Below are positions 35,612 to 44,270 of a stretch of 54,950 nt of DNA, one piece after another (the first letter of the stretch is position 1; each line of letters opens with the position of its first letter). Under the pieces are notes generated by a model. The model ran no database searches. It was not told the DNA's origin and worked only from the letters and a program-made list of their open reading frames with translations. Position numbers and translations under genes: made by a program. Source of the stretch: Leeia speluncae (GTDB lineage Bacteria; Pseudomonadota; Gammaproteobacteria; Burkholderiales; Leeiaceae); contig NZ_JAJBZT010000015.1 in the NCBI RefSeq assembly GCF_020564625.1, forward strand, positions 1-54,950. Direction: 5' to 3'.

Positions 35612-37228
35612 CTACTCATTTTTAATCAGGCGAACCTCTTCTTTTTTGTCTCCAGCCCTTGATCCTCTCCAAACTAACTGATTAGAGGTATCCGCATCTT
35701 TTTTATTCGCTTGAATCAGTGACCACCGACAGTAACTTGCATTGGCTCCAATGGTTAAATCAACGCCATAGTAGAAGTAAAGCAATCCCCTCACGGTCGT
35801 GGGGGTATGATTGCCATTGACGCACTCATTGGTTGGCAGTGCCTTATACAATCCATCTAACATCGGTCGGTAATCCTTGGCTGCTTCGACCCAAGGCATC
35901 CACAGTGTCATCGCCAAACCCCAAGCAGCGGTTAAGCCAATTGCCCAATTTGCAATTGCAATGCGACCACTGACTTTTGGACGAATAGACATCCAGACCC
36001 ACGCGCCTGTCATTGCTATTGCAAATAGTAGCCAATACCAATGGTCTTCATGTACGTAACTCGGACTCGCCCTGTGCATACGTGCAGCCAGTTTAGAAGG
36101 CATTTCAAATGCCAATACAAACCAGCCAAACCAAGCTAATGCAATAAAGCCCGTAAACGTAAATCGTGAAAACCAATTAAATGCTGCCGTCCATCCGCGT
36201 TTAAGCTGGTTGGCCGCGGGTGTTGCTAGTAACGCAAATGGTAAGAGGACGATAATCGCTTTGACATCGTGTTGCTCCGGAGAAAGACTTGCTTCCCATA
36301 ACCAACAAAGCGACATGCCAAGCAGAATTAATCGGGTACGATCCTCAAACATTCTTCTACGATGACGAAGTAGTTGCCCTAACGCCAATGGCCAAATTGG
36401 CCAAGCAAACCAAGCCATCATGGAACAATAATAGAGTGCATTCTTAGGGAGAAAGAAAGATAGATTGTCCCAATGAAGTCGTTTCCACTCGGCAAATACC
36501 GATGGCGCAATTTCTTGAAGGGCCAAAGGCCAAGCCAAAGCAAGAGGAATCGCGGTGACAAATAAAACCAATGTCCATTGAATACGATTAATTGAGTTTA
36601 GCGGCTTGTCAAAAAGCACGAGTAATGCGGCGAGTGTTGTCGGTAGAATGGCGACAGTACCCCCTCCTAAAAAGGATAGCGCAATACCAATACCGGCTAA
36701 TGTTGCACTATAAAATAACTGTGTGCGAATAATGGATAAACCATAAAGTACCAAAGCATGGCCAAGGAAATTTCCTTGCTCAGGCATAATTAAGTGTGCA
36801 CGAGCAATCAGACCAAATGAGCCCATTAACAGCAATACAGCAATTCGACCTTGCTTTTTATCCCACAGTTGCCGACCTGCCATCCCAATAAACAGGAAGC
36901 TTAGCCCCATCATCACTGCAGCGGCGAGGCGAGCTGCTTCATGTAAGCTCAGTAGCCATGGGCTAAACAAATAGGCAAAAATTGCACCAGCCCAATAAGT
37001 GAGCGGTGGGTTTTCTAGAAACACCTGCGAACCAAAATGAGGAATCATCCAATTGCCGGTGCTTAGCATATGGCGAATCACCGTTAATACTTCGACTTCT
37101 TCATTTCTCCAAGGTGCATGACCAAATAAGCCTGGAACAAGCCAAGTGAGAGACAAAAGCAACAATAACCAAGAATGATCTTTTTGAATGGTTGCTTCGG
37201 TAGTGGGTGGTGCTTGATAAGTCAGCAT
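35612..37228 (-). CDS. ArnT/PMT-like (GT83/GT39) membrane glycosyltransferase
   Basis: A 538-residue protein with about 10-12 hydrophobic segments. The first periplasmic loop holds HAPWRNEEVEVLTVIRHML, the acidic pair expected for a PMT/ArnT catalytic loop, and ENPPLTYWAGAIF, the common PPL motif. A soluble C-terminal part follows about residue 440. Such enzymes move a sugar from an undecaprenyl or dolichyl carrier to lipid A, protein or other acceptors in the periplasm; the acceptor is unknown. No arn genes are nearby, so a lipid A aminoarabinose role is not supported. It is a single-gene unit. Confidence 0.82.
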   Translation of the reverse strand: MLTYQAPPTTEATIQKDHSWLLLLLSLTWLVPGLFGHAPWRNEEVEVLTVIRHMLSTGNWMIPHFGSQVFLENPPLTYWAGAIFAYLFSPWLLSLHEAARLAAAVMMGLSFLFIGMAGRQLWDKKQGRIAVLLLMGSFGLIARAHLIMPEQGNFLGHALVLYGLSIIRTQLFYSATLAGIGIALSFLGGGTVAILPTTLAALLVLFDKPLNSINRIQWTLVLFVTAIPLALAWPLALQEIAPSVFAEWKRLHWDNLSFFLPKNALYYCSMMAWFAWPIWPLALGQLLRHRRRMFEDRTRLILLGMSLCWLWEASLSPEQHDVKAIIVLLPFALLATPAANQLKRGWTAAFNWFSRFTFTGFIALAWFGWFVLAFEMPSKLAARMHRASPSYVHEDHWYWLLFAIAMTGAWVWMSIRPKVSGRIAIANWAIGLTAAWGLAMTLWMPWVEAAKDYRPMLDGLYKALPTNECVNGNHTPTTVRGLLYFYYGVDLTIGANASYCRWSLIQANKKDADTSNQLVWRGSRAGDKKEEVRLIKNE

Positions 37229-37328
37229 GAATAATTATTTATTGGTATTTCAGAAAGAATAACTTAGAGCCCATTAGCCTTCTCAGGTTCATGGTGGAAG
37301 TATACTAGTCGTGTAAAATTGCAGAAAT

Positions 37329-37358
37329 AAAAAAAGGCAGCCAAGGCTGCCTTTTTTT
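37329..37358. terminator. Terminator after rpmE
   Basis: GGCAGCC/GGCTGCC (37336-37342 with 37345-37351) has a two-base loop and is flanked by seven A and seven T. It lies 13 bases past the rpmE stop. Confidence 0.9.
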
Positions 37359-37371
37359 GAAAGATTCCAGA

Positions 37372-37578
37372 TTAACGAACTTTGGAACCGTATTTGTTTT
37401 TGAACTTCTCGATACGACCTGCAGTATCAACAACTTTCTGTTTACCAGTGTAGAAAGGGTGGCACTCTGAACAAACTTCAATGTGCAAGCCTTTGTTCAT
37501 TGTTGAACGTGTAGTGAACTTGTTACCACAGCTGCAAGTTACTTCGATTTCGTTGTATTCTGGATGAATATCTTTCAT
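37372..37578 (-). CDS. rpmE: 50S ribosomal protein L31
   Basis: A 68-residue L31 protein. It is the zinc-binding (C+) form, with CxC at residues 15-17 (TCSCG) and CSEC at 36-39. [11 protein letters not shown] and [10 protein letters not shown] are family hallmarks. It sits in the large-subunit central protuberance. It lies 98 bases downstream of rho on the same strand and has its own terminator. A C- paralogue for zinc shortage is not in the window. Confidence 0.97.
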   Translation of the reverse strand: MKDIHPEYNEIEVTCSCGNKFTTRSTMNKGLHIEVCSECHPFYTGKQKVVDTAGRIEKFKNKYGSKVR

Positions 37579-37676
37579 TTCTTTTCCTTGATGGTCTGCC
37601 GCGTAGGGATTGTGCCTACACTAAAAGCGGAATTATGGCCGATTTTTCGTGTGTAGGCAATACTTTTGCCCAAATA

Positions 37677-38936
37677 TTAACCACGACGCATTGAATCAAA
37701 GAAATCGGAGTTGGTTTTTGTTGCTCTTAGTTTATCTAGCAGGAATTCGGTCGCTTCTAAATCATCCATCGGATGTAGTAGCTTACGCAGTACCCAGATT
37801 TTCTGCAGTGTATCTTTTTCAATCAGCAACTCTTCACGACGAGTGCCAGAGCGATTCACGTTAATCGCTGGATACAGACGTTTTTCACCCATACGACGGT
37901 CTAGGTGAATTTCCATGTTACCTGTACCTTTGAACTCTTCGTAAATCACATCATCCATACGGCTACCGGTATCAATTAGTGCCGTTGCGATAATAGTGAG
38001 TGAACCGCCTTCTTCGATGTTACGTGCCGCACCAAAGAAACGTTTTGGTCGTTGTAATGCGTTTGCATCCACACCACCGGTTAGTACCTTGCCTGAGGTT
38101 GGCACAACCGTGTTGTATGCACGTGCTAAACGTGTAATAGAGTCAAGCAAAATCACCACGTCTTTTTTATGTTCTACAAGGCGTTTTGCTTTTTCGATGA
38201 CCATTTCCGCTACCTGTACGTGACGGGTGGCAGGTTCATCAAATGTAGAGGCAACTACTTCACCACGTACCGTTCTAGTCATCTCAGTCACTTCTTCAGG
38301 ACGTTCGTCGATGAGAAGAACAATCAGGGTCACTTCTGGATGATTCGTTGTGATCGCATGGGCAAGATGTTGCAACATCACGGTTTTACCGGATTTTGGT
38401 GGTGCAACGATGAGGGCGCGCTGGCCTTTTCCAATTGGTGCAACAATATCAATCATGCGACCTGTCGCGTTTTCTTCTGCACTAATATCGCGCTCAAGTT
38501 TTAAGCGTTCATTAGGGAAGAGTGGCGTCAAGTTTTCAAACAGAATTTTGTGCTTTGCCGCTTCAGGCGATTCGCCGTTCACTTTGTCGACTTTTACAAG
38601 GGCAAAGTAACGTTCACCATCTTTGGGTGTACGAATTTCCCCCTCAATCGAGTCGCCTGTATGCAAATTGAAACGTCTAATTTGGCTTGGGCTAACATAA
38701 ATATCATCAGGGCCAGCTAAGTAAGAAGTATCAGGGCTTCTTAAGAAACCAAATCCATCTGGCAGCACTTCAAGTGTGCCTTCACCATAAATACTTTCGC
38801 CTTTTTTGGCTTGGTTTTTTAATAGTGCAAAGATTAGGTCTTGTTTTCTTAGTCGGTTGGCGCCATCGATCTCGTTGGCTACTGCCATTTCAACTAGTTC
38901 AGAGACGTGTAGATGTTTCAGATCAGATAAGTGCAT
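37677..38936 (-). CDS. rho: Transcription termination factor Rho
   Basis: A 419-residue hexameric RNA helicase, normal length without large insertions. N-terminal helical part ([16 protein letters not shown]), cold-shock RNA-binding domain ([31 protein letters not shown]), then RecA-type ATPase with Walker [12 protein letters not shown] near residues 177-187, Walker [18 protein letters not shown]-loop and R-loop. ATG 38936 opens the usual MHLSDLK. trxA is upstream on the same strand, as in many proteobacteria, with a strong 13 bp hairpin in the 169 bp between. Rho represses its own gene in E. coli through the leader, so the spacer may be regulatory. Confidence 0.98.
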   Translation of the reverse strand: MHLSDLKHLHVSELVEMAVANEIDGANRLRKQDLIFALLKNQAKKGESIYGEGTLEVLPDGFGFLRSPDTSYLAGPDDIYVSPSQIRRFNLHTGDSIEGEIRTPKDGERYFALVKVDKVNGESPEAAKHKILFENLTPLFPNERLKLERDISAEENATGRMIDIVAPIGKGQRALIVAPPKSGKTVMLQHLAHAITTNHPEVTLIVLLIDERPEEVTEMTRTVRGEVVASTFDEPATRHVQVAEMVIEKAKRLVEHKKDVVILLDSITRLARAYNTVVPTSGKVLTGGVDANALQRPKRFFGAARNIEEGGSLTIIATALIDTGSRMDDVIYEEFKGTGNMEIHLDRRMGEKRLYPAINVNRSGTRREELLIEKDTLQKIWVLRKLLHPMDDLEATEFLLDKLRATKTNSDFFDSMRRG

Positions 38937-39034
38937 GTTCAGGTTCGCGATTGAAAGCGGTGAAAGAATAGATTGTCAGCAATTGCTGGCGTATCTAAAA
39001 CTGGACTTATGAAGAGTGGAAATGATTTATTCGA

Positions 39035-39075
39035 CTGATTTGCCTTTGGTTCAGGAAGAATAAAAGGCAAATCAG
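39035..39075 (-). other. 13 bp stem-loop between trxA and rho
   Basis: CTGATTTGCCTTT (39035-39047) pairs perfectly with AAAGGCAAATCAG (39063-39075) around a 15-base loop. No T tract follows on the minus strand. It could protect the trxA end, attenuate, or act in rho autoregulation. Confidence 0.6.
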
Positions 39076-39105
39076 GATCTCTATTAAGAGTTGATGCTAT
39101 ATGGT

Positions 39106-39432
39106 TTACAGGTTGCTGTCAATAAAAGCAACAAGTTGAGATTTTGATAGTGCACCAACTTTCGTTGCTGCTACTGCGCCATCTTTAAATAGCATTAATG
39201 TTGGGATGCCACGAACGCCAAATTTTGGTGGTGTTGCTTGGTTTTCATCAATGTTAATTTTAGCAATGGTCAAACGGCCTGCGTATTCTTTAGCTACTTC
39301 ATCCAATACTGGAGCGATCATTTTGCAAGGTCCGCACCATTCAGCCCAGAAGTCTAGCAATACAGGAGTGCCAGATTGTAGAACATCTGCTTCAAATGCA
39401 TCATCAGTGGTATGGAGGATATGCTCGCTCAT
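39106..39432 (-). CDS. trxA: Thioredoxin 1
   Basis: A 108-residue thioredoxin with the active site WCGPCK at residues 32-37 and the cis-proline segment RGIPTLMLF. It reduces protein disulfides in the cytoplasm and would supply electrons to enzymes such as the APS reductase in this window. ATG 39432 gives the standard length. It is read leftward ahead of rho and divergent from fdxA; the 276 bp between it and fdxA shows no reading frame I can support. Confidence 0.98.
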   Translation of the reverse strand: MSEHILHTTDDAFEADVLQSGTPVLLDFWAEWCGPCKMIAPVLDEVAKEYAGRLTIAKINIDENQATPPKFGVRGIPTLMLFKDGAVAATKVGALSKSQLVAFIDSNL

Positions 39433-39708
39433 GTTTTGATCCTTGTTTGTGTACTAATCAGAATGTAGTTGGTTGATTAGCTATATTGCCTGAAGTAGTT
39501 TGCATCCTAACGGATGAGAACAAACTTTTAAAGCCCTGCTGGGATATTATTACAGATATGGGTTGGTTTTTTTATTTCAAGTCCCATGTCTGTCGCCTTC
39601 AGAACGCTATCTTTTAGGCGCATCGTGTATACTTGAGTATTATAGTCTGATATTCATTGTAACCTAGGTTTTTTATATAGAACCTATTATTTCAAGGTAA
39701 AGCCTGCC

Positions 39709-40047
39709 ATGACTTATGTTGTGACCGAAGCCTGTGTTAAATGTAAATACACAGATTGTGTGGATGTCTGTCCTGTTGATTGTTTCAAAGAAGGTCCAAA
39801 CTTCTTAGTCATCGATCCTGATGAGTGCATTGACTGTACTTTATGTGTGGCAGAGTGTCCGGTGGAAGCGATTTACGCTGAAGATGATGTGCCTGCAGGT
39901 CAAGAAGTTTACATCGAACTAAATGCGCAATTGTCTAAGCATCCAAATTGGAAGACGATTGTTGAGAAAAAAGATCCGCTGCCTGACCATGCAGACTGGA
40001 GTGGTGTGAAAGATAAGCTGCAGTATCTAGATAAGAACGATGCTTAA
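39709..40047 (+). CDS. fdxA: 7Fe ferredoxin (3Fe-4S/4Fe-4S)
   Basis: A 112-residue ferredoxin aligning with Azotobacter ferredoxin I. Cysteines 9, 17 and 50 match the 3Fe-4S ligands; 21, 40, 43 and 46 match the 4Fe-4S ligands; C12 and C25 are also kept. [22 protein letters not shown] is followed by [14 protein letters not shown] and a C-terminal extension rich in acidic residues. It serves as a low-potential electron carrier. A short gap of 24 bases separates it from the NadR-like gene. Confidence 0.96.
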   Translation: MTYVVTEACVKCKYTDCVDVCPVDCFKEGPNFLVIDPDECIDCTLCVAECPVEAIYAEDDVPAGQEVYIELNAQLSKHPNWKTIVEKKDPLPDHADWSGVKDKLQYLDKNDA

Positions 40048-40071
40048 TTAAATTGTATTAATGATTAATCA

Positions 40072-40938
40072 ATGATGGTAACAACTGATTCAATCATTCT
40101 TTCATCGCTTGTACCCGCTAGTTTGGCGGGTACATCATTTTTGTCTTGTACTTTTTGGCTGATTGATCCAATTAGCGATAAGCAAAGACAGTTATATCAC
40201 TCGTTTACTCAGTCACTGTGTCCGACTATCACGCCCCAATTTCATGTCGTTGGCGCGTCCCCTGATCATTTAAGTGCTGATATTGGGGCATCCTTTAACC
40301 CTGAGATGCTTCATATTGTCGATGCGCGCCTAATTAAATATTGGCCGACTGACATTCCATTTCTTCCATGTCCCATCGTCGTTGGTATTGATTTTATTGA
40401 AACCAAATCTAAAGATCATACTGGGGCAGCGATCGTTTTCTTTGGCCCAGAAAGTACGGGGAAATCGACGGTTTCAACGCAACTTGCCACCGCGTTTAAG
40501 CTACCATTGGTAACTGAGTATGTCCGTTTATGGTTTGATATTTTTGGATGTGACTGCAATCGACAGCAAGCATGGACAATTTTGAATGTCGTCCATGCAT
40601 TTCATCAGGCGATAAGTAAAGTACATCAGGGCATCTGGTTGGCTGATACAGATGCATTGGCTTCCCTAATGTGGCTGGAGTGGTATTTCGGCGTTCAACC
40701 AACTGCGAGTCTTCCGGCGAATTTGGTGGTCGATAAGTTTTATCTCTTGTGCGGAGATGATATTCCATTTGTCCCCGACCATCAGCGGCGTTATTCTGAC
40801 AAAAGAGAATTTGACGCTGCATTTGCAAAAAGCTACTTACAAAAATTCAATGCAGATTTTGAATGGATAAAAGGGCAGGGCGTAGATCGGCTAGAAATGG
40901 CAAAAAGGTACTTGGAAACCAAACTTGAGCCTAGTTGA
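40072..40938 (+). CDS. NadR-kinase-like P-loop protein (AAA_28) with an N-terminal extension
   Basis: A 288-residue protein. From residue about 122 it matches the nicotinamide riboside kinase/AAA_28 domain: FFGPESTGKST (Walker A), TEYVR, LADTDALASLMWLEWYFG, a PFVPDHQRRY lid region, then ADFEWIKG. The first 120 residues match nothing I recognise; they lack the nucleotidyltransferase motifs (GxFxPxHxGH, ISxTxxR) of full NadR. ATG 40072 or 40075 could start it, but no ribosome site is visible, so a later start near the P-loop domain cannot be excluded. Kinase activity on nicotinamide riboside or another small nucleoside is inference. Confidence 0.75.
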   Translation: MMVTTDSIILSSLVPASLAGTSFLSCTFWLIDPISDKQRQLYHSFTQSLCPTITPQFHVVGASPDHLSADIGASFNPEMLHIVDARLIKYWPTDIPFLPCPIVVGIDFIETKSKDHTGAAIVFFGPESTGKSTVSTQLATAFKLPLVTEYVRLWFDIFGCDCNRQQAWTILNVVHAFHQAISKVHQGIWLADTDALASLMWLEWYFGVQPTASLPANLVVDKFYLLCGDDIPFVPDHQRRYSDKREFDAAFAKSYLQKFNADFEWIKGQGVDRLEMAKRYLETKLEPS

Positions 40939-40980
40939 TACCTTCTTGTGGTCTATTTCAGGACGGGTCATGCAAAACAA

Positions 40981-41009
40981 AAAAGCCAGTGATCTCTCAC
41001 TGGCTTTTT
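40981..41009. terminator. Bidirectional terminator between NadR-like gene and bamD
   Basis: GCCAGTGA/TCACTGGC (40985-40992 with 40997-41004) is flanked by A and T tracts. It serves both convergent genes. Confidence 0.9.
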
Positions 41010-41031
41010 GATGACTCCAATACGGACAATC

Positions 41032-41820
41032 TTACCAAAGTTGCCACCAAGGCTTATCTTCTTTTTCTTCCGTATCAGATAGATATTTACTATTTGGATA
41101 AGATCTATCTAGCACGCGTTTGCTATCTGCACTTAGATCTTTCAAGCCTAATTGATCATAAGCTTTCACCATGATGGCAAGCGCTTGTTCAACCGCCGGT
41201 GCTTGTGGATATTGTTCAATTGCAAACTTCGCACGGTTAGCTGCTGCCAAGTATGCTTGTCTGGTCATGTAATACTTTGCAACGTGAACTTCGCTAGATG
41301 CTAGTGAGTTCACCAAATAACGCATGCGGTTTGCCGCATCTGGCGTGTATTTGCTTTTTGGGAATAAAGTCACCAACTTTTTGAAAGCTTCAAAAGACTC
41401 TCTGGCCGCTTTAGGATCGCGCTCCGTCATGTCTTGGTTAGATATACTAGCCAAGAAGCTGGTGTCTTCATTAAATGAAGCGAGCCCTTTTAAGTAGTAG
41501 GCATAATCGACACTAGGATGTGTTGGATGAAGCTTGATAAATCGATCACATGCAGCAATTGCTGCAGCGGGTTCGCCATCCTTGTAATTCGCATATGCAA
41601 TGTTCAATTGAGAAGACAGCGCAAATTGTCCGTAAGGATATCTTGCTTCAAGTTTCTCAAAATACTCAATTGCTTGGGTATAATTCTTTTCATCTAAAGC
41701 AATTTTTGCCTCAGAATAGAGCTTACTCGCAGACCATTTAGTGGTCGGGTCTTTCTTTTCAGAGCTGCCGCAACCAGCGAGAATAACGGTGGCTAATGCA
41801 ATACAGAGAAGTTTCTTCAT
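41032..41820 (-). CDS. bamD: Outer membrane assembly lipoprotein BamD (ComL)
   Basis: A 262-residue lipoprotein. The signal peptide ends in lipobox LAGC with C17 as lipidation site. TPR-like repeats follow (YSEAKIALDEKNYTQAIEYFEKLEARYPYGQF, AAIAACDRFIKLHPTHP, ESFEAFKKLVTLFPKSKY). It is an essential part of the BAM complex that inserts beta-barrel proteins into the outer membrane. Its ATG (41820-41818) overlaps the rluD ATG (41819-41821) on the other strand in the tetramer CATG, so its promoter must lie inside rluD. The ribosome site is weak (TTGGA). Confidence 0.95.
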   Translation of the reverse strand: MKKLLCIALATVILAGCGSSEKKDPTTKWSASKLYSEAKIALDEKNYTQAIEYFEKLEARYPYGQFALSSQLNIAYANYKDGEPAAAIAACDRFIKLHPTHPSVDYAYYLKGLASFNEDTSFLASISNQDMTERDPKAARESFEAFKKLVTLFPKSKYTPDAANRMRYLVNSLASSEVHVAKYYMTRQAYLAAANRAKFAIEQYPQAPAVEQALAIMVKAYDQLGLKDLSADSKRVLDRSYPNSKYLSDTEEKEDKPWWQLW

Positions 41821-42805
41821 GTTCCAATCCAGTGTGGAGTCAGCAGATTATAGCGCAAACGTGCCATCTGAAAATGGGTTAGATCCATTTGAATGGATTT
41901 TGGATGACAAGTTTGCAGGTTTAAGGCTTGATCAGGCGCTCGCAAAGTTACTACCTCAATACTCTAGAAGCCGCTTGCAGCAATGGATTAAGCATGAACG
42001 AGTATTGTTAAACGGTGATGTCGCCAACCAAAAAACAAAAGTTTTTGGTGGTGAAGAAGTTTATGTTTTACCTGAACTTGCACCAGAACAATTGGCGTTT
42101 AAGCCTGAAAACATTCCGCTAAATATTGTTTTTGAAGATGATCACCTGATTGTGATCAATAAACCTGCAGGCCTAGTGGTTCATCCGGGACACGGAAATT
42201 GGTCAGGTACACTGCTAAACGGGCTTTTAGCGCACGACAAAAATCTATTTACTGTCCCAAGGGCGGGTATTGTTCATCGCTTAGATAAAGAGACGAGTGG
42301 ACTAATGGTAGTGGCGAAAAGCATTATTGCGCAGACCGAATTAGTCAGACAGCTTCAAGCAAGAACGGTGAAAAGACAGTATTTTGCGCTTGTCAAAGGA
42401 GTCGTTCCTTCTTCGGGTACTGTGGATGCGCCTATTGGCCGTAATCCGAAAGACCGTTTGAAAATGGCTGTTCATCCACGTGGAGGAGCAGATGCAAAAC
42501 CAGCTATTACGCATTATGAGCCAGTCAGCGGTTGGGATAGGTATACCTTAGTGTGCTGTAAGTTAGAAACAGGTAGAACGCATCAAATTCGTGTCCACAT
42601 GCAGCATTTAGGTTTTCCGCTGATTGGCGATCCATTCTATGGGCCAAAAGTCTCTGAACCTGCTTTTCATCGTCAGGCATTGCATGCATGGCGTTTAGGG
42701 TTGATTCATCCTATTTCTGGTGAGGAAATGGCTTGGGAGGTTCCTATTGCAGAAGATATGCAAGCATTAATAGACAGTTTAGGGGAGCCTACTTATGTTA
42801 AATAA
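41819..42805 (+). CDS. rluD: 23S rRNA pseudouridine synthase RluD
   Basis: A 328-residue pseudouridine synthase. An S4 RNA-binding domain covers about residues 25-95 (LRLDQALAKLLPQYSRSRLQQWI, VLLNG). The catalytic domain holds D156 in HRLDKETSGLM. It modifies helix 69 of 23S rRNA (1911, 1915, 1917). ATG 41819 is preceded by AGAGAAG at 41805-41811, so this start is well supported although it lies on the bamD start. Some residues before the S4 domain (about 25) are extra relative to E. coli. It overlaps pgeF by 11 bases. Confidence 0.94.
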   Translation: MFQSSVESADYSANVPSENGLDPFEWILDDKFAGLRLDQALAKLLPQYSRSRLQQWIKHERVLLNGDVANQKTKVFGGEEVYVLPELAPEQLAFKPENIPLNIVFEDDHLIVINKPAGLVVHPGHGNWSGTLLNGLLAHDKNLFTVPRAGIVHRLDKETSGLMVVAKSIIAQTELVRQLQARTVKRQYFALVKGVVPSSGTVDAPIGRNPKDRLKMAVHPRGGADAKPAITHYEPVSGWDRYTLVCCKLETGRTHQIRVHMQHLGFPLIGDPFYGPKVSEPAFHRQALHAWRLGLIHPISGEEMAWEVPIAEDMQALIDSLGEPTYVK

Positions 42806-43544
42806 AGATCATTTCATTGTCCCTACTTGGGAGACTTCCATTGAAGTTGGCGCCCTAGCAACTACCCGATTAGGTGGCGTGAGTAAAGCACCTTACGATT
42901 CACTTAATTTAGGATCGCATGTTGAAGATGAATTAATTTCAGTTTATGAAAATCGACATTTACTGAATAGATTCTTGCCTTCAAAACCTCAGTGGCTGCA
43001 ACAGATTCATGGCATTGAGGTGGTGGATTTAGATCTACCTCATGATGAGGTGCCAGTTGCTGATGCGGCGATCTCTAGAAAAAAAGATGTGATCTGTGCC
43101 GTGCAAACAGCTGATTGTTTGCCGGTGTTATTTGCCGATAAAGAGGCTACGGTGGTCGGTGCTGCCCATGCCGGATGGCGTGGTTTATGTGATGGTGTGC
43201 TAGAAGCGACGATCGCTAAAATGGATGTAGATCCTAGCCAGCTTCTGGTGTGGCTAGGGGCTGCAATAGGCCCAGCAGCGTTTGAAGTAGGCGAGGAAGT
43301 AAGGCAGGCTTTTATTTCGAAAGATGCAAAAGCGATTGAAGCATTTGTTCCAAATCCAGCCAACAGTGGCAAATGGTTGGCTAATATCTATTTATTGGCT
43401 AAACAAAGGTTAATTGCTGCCGGTGTTCATTCTACCCAAATCTCAGGTGGTGGATTATGCACCTATTCAGATAAAGAAAGGTTTTTTTCCTATCGACGCG
43501 ACAAAGTTACAGGGCGTCAAGCAAGTATGATTTGGCTTCGATAG
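42795..43544 (+). CDS. pgeF: Peptidoglycan editing factor / multicopper-like purine-nucleoside hydrolase family (YfiH)
   Basis: A 249-residue YfiH/DUF152 protein. The zinc site is H72 in QIHG, C108 in QTADCLPVLF and H125 in AAHAGWRG. The family was first called polyphenol oxidase/laccase; E. coli PgeF corrects misincorporated residues in peptidoglycan precursors, and homologues act on adenosine. It starts within the last codons of rluD (11-base overlap), a linkage seen in many proteobacteria. The C-terminal GGGLCTYSD...FFSYRRD is typical. Confidence 0.94.
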   Translation: MLNKDHFIVPTWETSIEVGALATTRLGGVSKAPYDSLNLGSHVEDELISVYENRHLLNRFLPSKPQWLQQIHGIEVVDLDLPHDEVPVADAAISRKKDVICAVQTADCLPVLFADKEATVVGAAHAGWRGLCDGVLEATIAKMDVDPSQLLVWLGAAIGPAAFEVGEEVRQAFISKDAKAIEAFVPNPANSGKWLANIYLLAKQRLIAAGVHSTQISGGGLCTYSDKERFFSYRRDKVTGRQASMIWLR

Positions 43545-43589
43545 AAAAAACGTTACTTACTTAGCTGGCGTTTTTTGTTCAAAAATTAA

Positions 43590-43619
43590 GCCCCTGTCTT
43601 AACAAAAGCAGGGGCTTTT
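43590..43619. terminator. Terminator between pgeF and the small membrane protein gene
   Basis: GCCCCTG/CAGGGGC (43590-43596 with 43609-43615) is followed by TTTT on the plus strand. It probably serves both convergent genes. Confidence 0.75.
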
Positions 43620-43627
43620 CACTTCAT

Positions 43628-43888
43628 TTAATTAGTTTTTTGCGAGTTATCTACATCCGCATCGTTTGATGCTGCCTGTAACTCTGAATCTTCATTGTAC
43701 ATTTCTTCTTGAGCTTCTCTCAGTGCTCTTTGACGTTGATGCACTTTTCTCAATGAGACCCATAAATATAAGCCAACAGGAATCGCCCCCAAGAACAATA
43801 AAATATTGATCGCGCGCATGACGCTACCTGTTCCTGCAGCAAATAAGATGACAATATAAAGCCATGCGATCAAGAAAATATGTTTCAT
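43628..43888 (-). CDS. Small two-helix membrane protein, function unknown
   Basis: An 86-residue protein. Two hydrophobic helices cover about residues 3-20 and 25-46, followed by a basic stretch (LRKVHQRQRALREAQEE) and a hydrophilic acidic tail. It resembles short uncharacterised membrane proteins of Neisseriales, but I recognise no named family. It is read away from phaC and shares the 382 bp intergenic region with it. Coding is supported by frame length, helix pattern and a terminator directly past its stop. Confidence 0.65.
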   Translation of the reverse strand: MKHIFLIAWLYIVILFAAGTGSVMRAINILLFLGAIPVGLYLWVSLRKVHQRQRALREAQEEMYNEDSELQAASNDADVDNSQKTN

Positions 43889-44018
43889 AAAACCTTAAAG
43901 GATCTAATTTTTTTAAAGGCTAATTATCACCTAGATTAATTGGCTGACTCAATCCAGATTTTTTACACGTATTGTCTTGTCAGTCGCATCAATTCGTATG
44001 ATGATGAGAAAGTTGGCA

Positions 44019-44031
44019 TTGCAACATGCAA
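44019..44031. promoter_or_regulatory. TTGCA-ACA-TGCAA inverted repeat upstream of phaC
   Basis: It lies 240 bp before phaC in the 382 bp region 43889-44270 and shares its half-sites with the phaP-side repeats. A second, TTGCT-TTGC-AGCAA, is at 44068-44081 on the candidate promoter. The region holds no reading frame. A GACAC/GTGTC repeat is at 44116-44129. Confidence 0.4.
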
Positions 44032-44067
44032 GGAAACTAATTCAGATCAAGAAAATCTAATTTAATG

Positions 44068-44095
44068 TTGCTTTGCAGCAAAATTGTTCTAATAT
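44068..44095 (+). promoter_or_regulatory. Candidate phaC promoter
   Basis: TTGCTT (44068-44073) and TAATAT (44090-44095) are 16 bp apart, giving a leader of about 170 bases. A TTGACA at 44114 lacks a matching -10 box. Confidence 0.4.
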
Positions 44096-44270
44096 GTGTA
44101 AAGTGCAATGTTCTTGACACCAAAGTGTCGCATTGAGTTGCTAAATTTACAGAATGTTTGGGAACAATTTCATTCAGTGTTTCCAAAACAAAATTCTAGA
44201 CTTGCTGTACTTATTGATGATTGAACATCAATTGTAACCAATTGATGCAAGCAGAGAGGGAGTTTCGCTG

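Noticed and set aside
44114-44140. TTGACA-based phaC promoter
   Set aside because: A consensus -35, but no acceptable -10 at 16-18 bp; TTGCTT-16-TAATAT upstream is better.
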